From Thiobacillus sp. (lineage in GTDB: Bacteria; Pseudomonadota; Gammaproteobacteria; Burkholderiales; Thiobacillaceae), in NCBI RefSeq assembly GCF_024708915.1, contig NZ_JANJXQ010000199.1:1-9485 (forward strand): a DNA stretch of 9,485 bases, given 5' to 3'. This document shows positions 6,336 to 9,485 of this stretch, one piece after another; within the stretch, counting starts at the first letter, position 1; each line of letters begins with the position of its first letter. The translations under genes were made by a program, and so were the position numbers. Below the pieces are notes generated by a model. It was given only the letters and a program-made list of their open reading frames with translations, did not search any database and had not been told where the DNA came from.

Positions 6336-6477
6336 TTGCCAACCATGCCAACTCAGGCGCCGACAGCTTATTAAGGTACACCGGTCGTCTGGGAACACAT
6401 GGTTTCGGCGCACTCTGTGGCCGCAGTTGACCGAACGGCGTCGCTCAAGAGCATCGGCGACGAAGGATGACAACCAC

Positions 6478-6506
6478 AAAAAATGGGACGCCGCAGCGTC
6501 CCATTT
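6478..6506 (-). terminator. Rho-independent terminator of the pgk-pyk-fba operon
   Basis: A perfect 11-bp stem, AAATGGGACGC (6481-6491) with GCGTCCCATTT (6496-6506), has a 4-base loop. Read on the minus strand it is followed by a run of six T (6483-6478, partly in the stem). It lies about 33 bp after the fba stop. On the plus strand it has a weaker T-tail and could act in both directions, but no plus-strand gene clearly needs it. Confidence 0.88.
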
Positions 6507-6538
6507 CATTCCAGCATCCGATTGCGGCAAGCCGCCGA

Positions 6539-7606
6539 TCAGTTGACCTTGGGATCGAGTTCGCCCTTGTCGTAGCGCTTCTGCATGTCTTCCAGGTTGA
6601 AGACCTTCTTGATCTTGCTGGCCTGGCCGGCTGCGCCGAAGGCTTCGTAACGGTCGCGGCAGATGCCGCTCATGGCAGCGGTGGCTTCCTTGAGGAACTT
6701 GCGCGGGTCGAAGTTGGCCTTGTTTTCGGCCAGGTGCTTGCGGATGGCGCCGGTGGAGGCCATGCGCAGGTCGGTGTCGATGTTGACCTTGCGCACGCCG
6801 TTCTTGATGCCCTCGACGATTTCGCTGACCGGCACGCCGTAGGTCTGGCCCATGTCGCCGCCGTAGCTGTTGATGATGGCGAGCCAGTCTTCCGGCACGG
6901 AGGACGATCCGTGCATGACCAGGTGGACGTTGGGGATGCGGGCGTGGATTTCCTTGACGCGGTCGATGCGCAGGACCTTGCCGGTGGGCTTCTGGGTGAA
7001 CTTGTAGGCGCCGTGGCTGGTGCCGATGGCGATCGCGAGCGCGTCGACCTTGGTCTTGGACACGAAGTCGGCGGCCTCGTCGGGGTCGGTCAGCAGCGCG
7101 GAATGATCCAGCACGCCTTCGGCGCCGTGACCGTCTTCCTCGCCGGCCTTGCCGGTTTCCAGCGAGCCCAGACAGCCCAGTTCGCCTTCGACGGAGACGC
7201 CGCAGGCATGCGCCAGTTCGGCCACTTTGGCGGTGGTTTCGACGTTGTATTCGTAGGTGGACGGGGTCTTGCCGTCGGTGCCGAGCGAGCCGTCCATCAT
7301 CACCGAGCTGAAGCCGGACTGGATGGAACGGAAGCAGATGGCGGGGGAGGCGCCGTGGTCCTGGTGCATGCAGACGGGAATGTGCGGATACATTTCGATC
7401 GCGGCGAGGATCAGGTGGCGCAGGAAGGGCTCGCCGGCGTAGGAACGGGCGCCGGCGGAACCCTGCAGGATCACCGGCGAATCGACGGCGGCGGCGGCCT
7501 GCATGATGGCATGCACCTGTTCCATGTTGTTGACGTTGAACGCGGGCAGGCCATAGCCGTTCTCGGCGGCGTGGTCGAGCAATTGACGAAGGGAAATCAG
7601 GGCCAT
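6539..7606 (-). CDS. fba: Class II fructose-bisphosphate aldolase, Calvin-cycle subtype
   Basis: This 355-residue, zinc-dependent aldolase interconverts fructose-1,6-bisphosphate with dihydroxyacetone phosphate and glyceraldehyde-3-phosphate in glycolysis, gluconeogenesis and, where present, the Calvin cycle. Visible landmarks: VPAFNV-like GLPAFNVNN (19-27), HQDHG (81-85) with the catalytic Asp and a zinc His, VEGELG (139-144), GTSHG (195-199) with a zinc His, MHGSSS (231-236) with a zinc His, and the phosphate-binding NIDTDLR (275-281). The opening [19 protein letters not shown] and the length are those of the cbbA-like subgroup found in autotrophic and other proteobacteria. ATG 7606 has AGGAG at 7614-7618. 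It is last in the operon, 38 bp after pyk, and is followed by a strong terminator. The subgroup does not by itself prove autotrophy. Confidence 0.95.
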   Translation of the reverse strand: MALISLRQLLDHAAENGYGLPAFNVNNMEQVHAIMQAAAAVDSPVILQGSAGARSYAGEPFLRHLILAAIEMYPHIPVCMHQDHGASPAICFRSIQSGFSSVMMDGSLGTDGKTPSTYEYNVETTAKVAELAHACGVSVEGELGCLGSLETGKAGEEDGHGAEGVLDHSALLTDPDEAADFVSKTKVDALAIAIGTSHGAYKFTQKPTGKVLRIDRVKEIHARIPNVHLVMHGSSSVPEDWLAIINSYGGDMGQTYGVPVSEIVEGIKNGVRKVNIDTDLRMASTGAIRKHLAENKANFDPRKFLKEATAAMSGICRDRYEAFGAAGQASKIKKVFNLEDMQKRYDKGELDPKVN

Positions 7607-7613
7607 TTACACT

Positions 7614-7618
7614 CTCCT
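7614..7618 (-). promoter_or_regulatory. fba ribosome-binding site
   Basis: AGGAG on the minus strand lies 7 bases before the fba ATG, in the 38-bp gap after pyk. It contrasts with pyk, which shows no such site. Confidence 0.8.
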
Positions 7619-7644
7619 AGAGGTTAAAAATTTATTGCGGGAAT

Positions 7645-9078
7645 TCAGGTTTTTCTGGAGTCGCCTACACGGACGATCTTCATGGTATTGGTGCCGCCCG
7701 ACTGACCGATCGGCTCACCGATGGTCAACAGGATCAGATCGCCGTCACGCACCGCGCCGCGGCGGCGCAGCTCTCCCTCGGCTTCCGCCAGCAGGACATC
7801 GCGCTCCTTGCTGGCCGTCTTCAGGTTGATCGGGTAGACGCCGCGGAAAAGAGTGACTTTTCTACGGGTTTGAACCTCGGGTGTCAAGGCGTAGATCGGC
7901 ACCCGGGTCGACAGACGGCTCATCCACAGGCAGGTGTTGCCGGACTCGGTGAGCGCGGCGATGGCCTTGATGTTGAGGTGCACCGAGGTGAACACGGACG
8001 ACATCGCGATGGCTTCGTCCGGACGCAAAAAACTGTGGTCGAGACGGGCGCCGGAGAAATCGGGCTCGGCTTCCTTTTCCGCTTCCAGGCAGACGCGGTC
8101 CATCGCCTGGATCGCCTCGACCGGGAACTGACCGGCGGCGGTTTCGGCCGACAACATCACCGCGTCGGTGCCGTCGAGCACCGCGTTGGCGACGTCGGAC
8201 ACCTCGGCCCGGGTCGGAATCGGGCTGGAAATCATCGATTCCATCATCTGGGTGGCGGTGATGACGACCTTGTTGCGTTCGATCGCCATGCGGATCATGC
8301 GTTTCTGCAGCGCCGGTACCGCAGCGTCGCCGACTTCCACGCCGAGGTCGCCGCGCGCCACCATGATGGCGTCGGACGCTTCGAGGATCTCATCCAGGTT
8401 TTCGATCGCTTCGGTGCGCTCGATCTTGGCGACCAGTTGGCTCTTGCCGCCTGCGGCGCGCAATAGTTCGCGCGCCTGGCGCATGTCGGCGCCGGAACGC
8501 GGGAACGACACCGCCAGGTAATCCGCATTCAGGGCGGCGGCGGTCTTGATGTCCTCGATGTCCTTTTCGGTCAGCGCGGCGGCCGACAGCCCGCCGCCCT
8601 TGCGGTTGATGCCCTTGTTGTTGGACAGTACGCCGCCCTGCACCACCTTGCAGACGATTTCCGTGCCCTTGACCTCTTCGACCCAGAATTCGATGCGGCC
8701 GTCGTCGAGCAGCAGGGTGACGCCCCGCTTCACGTCGTTCGGCAACTCCTTGTAGTCGAGGCCGACGCGGGTCTGGTCGCCCAGCACGCAGGCGGCATCG
8801 AGGATGAAGGTATCGCCCTTGTCCAGGGTGATCTTGCCATCCTTGAACTTGCCGATGCGGATTTTCGGGCCCTGCAGGTCGACCAGCACGCCCACCGCGC
8901 GGCCGCGCGCGCGCGCCAGCGAGCGCACCAGTTCGGCGCGGTCGATATGGTCCTGCGCCGTGCCGTGGGAAAAGTTGAGGCGCACCACGTCCAGGCCGGC
9001 TTCCATCATGCGATCCAGGGTCTTGGGATCGGAACAGGCGGGGCCGAGGGTGGCGACGATTTTGGTTCTGCGGATCAT
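7645..9078 (-). CDS. pyk: Pyruvate kinase
   Basis: This 477-residue enzyme transfers phosphate from phosphoenolpyruvate to ADP, giving pyruvate and ATP, the last step of glycolysis. Landmarks: MIRRTKIVATLGPA at the start, RLNFSHG (33-39), DLQGPKIRIG (67-76), the catalytic KIERTEAIENLDEI (218-231, Lys218 and the metal-binding Glu220), MVARGDLGVE (239-248), ITATQMMESM (273-282) and PTRAEVSDVANAVLDGTDA (288-306). The C-terminal regulatory domain ends with SGGTNTMKIVRVG. The length is normal for bacterial enzymes. The ATG at 9078 fits the conserved N-terminus, yet no Shine-Dalgarno precedes it: a palindromic repeat begins only 6 bases upstream. Whether the protein is of the PykA or PykF kind cannot be settled here. 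It is the middle gene of pgk-pyk-fba. Confidence 0.96.
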   Translation of the reverse strand: MIRRTKIVATLGPACSDPKTLDRMMEAGLDVVRLNFSHGTAQDHIDRAELVRSLARARGRAVGVLVDLQGPKIRIGKFKDGKITLDKGDTFILDAACVLGDQTRVGLDYKELPNDVKRGVTLLLDDGRIEFWVEEVKGTEIVCKVVQGGVLSNNKGINRKGGGLSAAALTEKDIEDIKTAAALNADYLAVSFPRSGADMRQARELLRAAGGKSQLVAKIERTEAIENLDEILEASDAIMVARGDLGVEVGDAAVPALQKRMIRMAIERNKVVITATQMMESMISSPIPTRAEVSDVANAVLDGTDAVMLSAETAAGQFPVEAIQAMDRVCLEAEKEAEPDFSGARLDHSFLRPDEAIAMSSVFTSVHLNIKAIAALTESGNTCLWMSRLSTRVPIYALTPEVQTRRKVTLFRGVYPINLKTASKERDVLLAEAEGELRRRGAVRDGDLILLTIGEPIGQSGGTNTMKIVRVGDSRKT

Positions 9079-9083
9079 TGTAT

Positions 9084-9188
9084 GGGTGAGGCGTGAGGAA
9101 TGGGGGGAAGTGTAAAGGGTAAGGCGTTAGGGGCGAGGCAACAGGCTTGCGCCCGTTACCTCACCCCCTCACGCCTTACGCCTCACCC
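9084..9188. repeat. Nested GTGAGGCG-type inverted repeats between pgk and pyk
   Basis: Almost the whole 118-bp gap is made of variants of one motif. GGGTGAGGCGT (9084-9094) pairs perfectly with ACGCCTCACCC (9178-9188). GTAAGGCGT (9119-9127) pairs with ACGCCTTAC (9171-9179), and GGCGTGAGG (9090-9098) with CCTCACGCC (9167-9175). It can form a large cruciform or RNA hairpin between the two cistrons. No T-run follows, so it is not a classical terminator; it could stabilise or process the mRNA. It resembles the short palindromic repeats scattered in many proteobacterial genomes. Confidence 0.8.
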
Positions 9189-9196
9189 GCGAAGGC

Positions 9197-9485
9197 TTAG
9201 CCCTTCGCGCGCTCCTCCAGAATCGCCACTGCGGGCAGGACCTTGCCTTCCAGGTATTCGAGGAAGGCGCCGCCGGCGGTGGAAATGTAGCTCACCTTGT
9301 CATAGATGTCGTATTTCTGGATCGCCGCGATGGTGTCGCCGCCGCCGGCCAGGGTGAAGGCGTTGGTGTTGGCGATCGCCATGGCGATGGTCTTGGTGCC
9401 TTCGCCGAACTGGTCGAACTCGAACACGCCGACCGGGCCGTTCCACACCACGGTGCCGGCCTTCATGATGATGTCGGCGAGTTCC
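9197..9485 (-). CDS. pgk: Phosphoglycerate kinase, C-terminal part (5' end outside window)
   Basis: About 95 C-terminal residues of phosphoglycerate kinase are present; the enzyme exchanges phosphate between 1,3-bisphosphoglycerate and ADP in glycolysis, and runs in reverse in gluconeogenesis and the Calvin cycle. The frame is open to the window edge. Landmarks: [15 protein letters not shown], the nucleotide-binding [24 protein letters not shown] and the ending [15 protein letters not shown], all matching E. coli Pgk closely. The stop is TAA 9197-9199. It is upstream of pyk in the same direction across a 118-bp repeat-filled gap, so the three genes probably form one operon. Confidence 0.95.
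   Translation of the reverse strand, partial: ELADIIMKAGTVVWNGPVGVFEFDQFGEGTKTIAMAIANTNAFTLAGGGDTIAAIQKYDIYDKVSYISTAGGAFLEYLEGKVLPAVAILEERAKG

Larger units (their letters stand above)
6048..6477. other. Intergenic region upstream of hamA without a convincing gene
   Basis: This stretch must hold the hamAB promoter. It contains AGGGAG, the hamA ribosome-binding site, at 6054-6059 (minus strand), a small palindrome at 6102-6117, a stem-loop at 6241-6275 and the right inverted-repeat arm at 6253-6335. I could not identify a clear -35/-10 pair. An open frame on the plus strand (6039-6374) has no ribosome-binding site or recognisable product and covers the repeat. Confidence 0.55.

Noticed and set aside
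6039..6374. Plus-strand frame of 111 codons upstream of hamA
   Set aside because: It starts inside hamA on the opposite strand, lacks a ribosome-binding site, and shares only the repeat-arm peptide with the left side, where the upstream frame is disrupted by indels.
6467..7627. 386-codon open frame on the plus strand
   Set aside because: It is antisense to fba, which has full family motifs, a ribosome-binding site and a terminator. Its Gly/Ala/Val/His/Asp-rich composition is typical of the opposite strand of a GC-rich gene.
7870..8466. 198-codon open frame on the plus strand
   Set aside because: It is antisense to pyk with the same compositional artefact and no recognisable domain.

Overview
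The window reads as a piece of a Gram-negative, GC-rich proteobacterial chromosome, most likely a betaproteobacterium. The basis is the type of its housekeeping genes: a Calvin-cycle-type class II fructose-bisphosphate aldolase following pyruvate kinase and phosphoglycerate kinase, a Rep-type helicase, and short GTGAGGCG-like intergenic palindromes. The lineage call is an inference from gene type and order; no taxonomic marker is present.

Layout. (1) Positions 2-577, plus strand: the 3' end of the rep DNA helicase gene. (2) 626-1233, plus: a higBA toxin-antitoxin pair with its own promoter and operator-like palindrome. (3) 1274-1403: a frameshifted, internally deleted second copy of the rep 3' end. 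(4) 1404-1768: no convincing gene, but it holds the left arm of an inverted repeat. (5) 1769-6047, minus: a two-gene operon, hamA (DUF1837 nuclease) then hamB (Ski2-like SF2 helicase), which is a Hachiman anti-phage system. (6) 6048-6477: no convincing gene, but it holds the right arm of the inverted repeat. (7) 6478-6506: a rho-independent terminator, then on the minus strand fba, pyk and the 3' end of pgk, i.e. a pgk-pyk-fba glycolysis/gluconeogenesis/Calvin-cycle operon transcribed right to left. A nested palindromic repeat lies between pgk and pyk.

Interpretation. Two core units, rep (rightward) and pgk-pyk-fba (leftward), converge here, and the space between them has been filled with accessory DNA: a toxin-antitoxin module and a phage-defence operon. 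The genes in the insert use visibly more A/T at third codon positions than the core genes. The insert leaves two kinds of scars. One is a diverged rep 3'-end remnant just beyond higBA. The other is an approximately 85-bp, 88%-identical inverted repeat (1513-1597 and 6253-6335) that brackets hamAB. Each arm of this repeat lies next to a hairpin, and the two hairpins differ by a compensatory base change.

Hachiman and HigBA are known systems. The least explained items are the inverted repeat with its conserved stem and the rep remnant; together they suggest how defence genes were loaded into this site.
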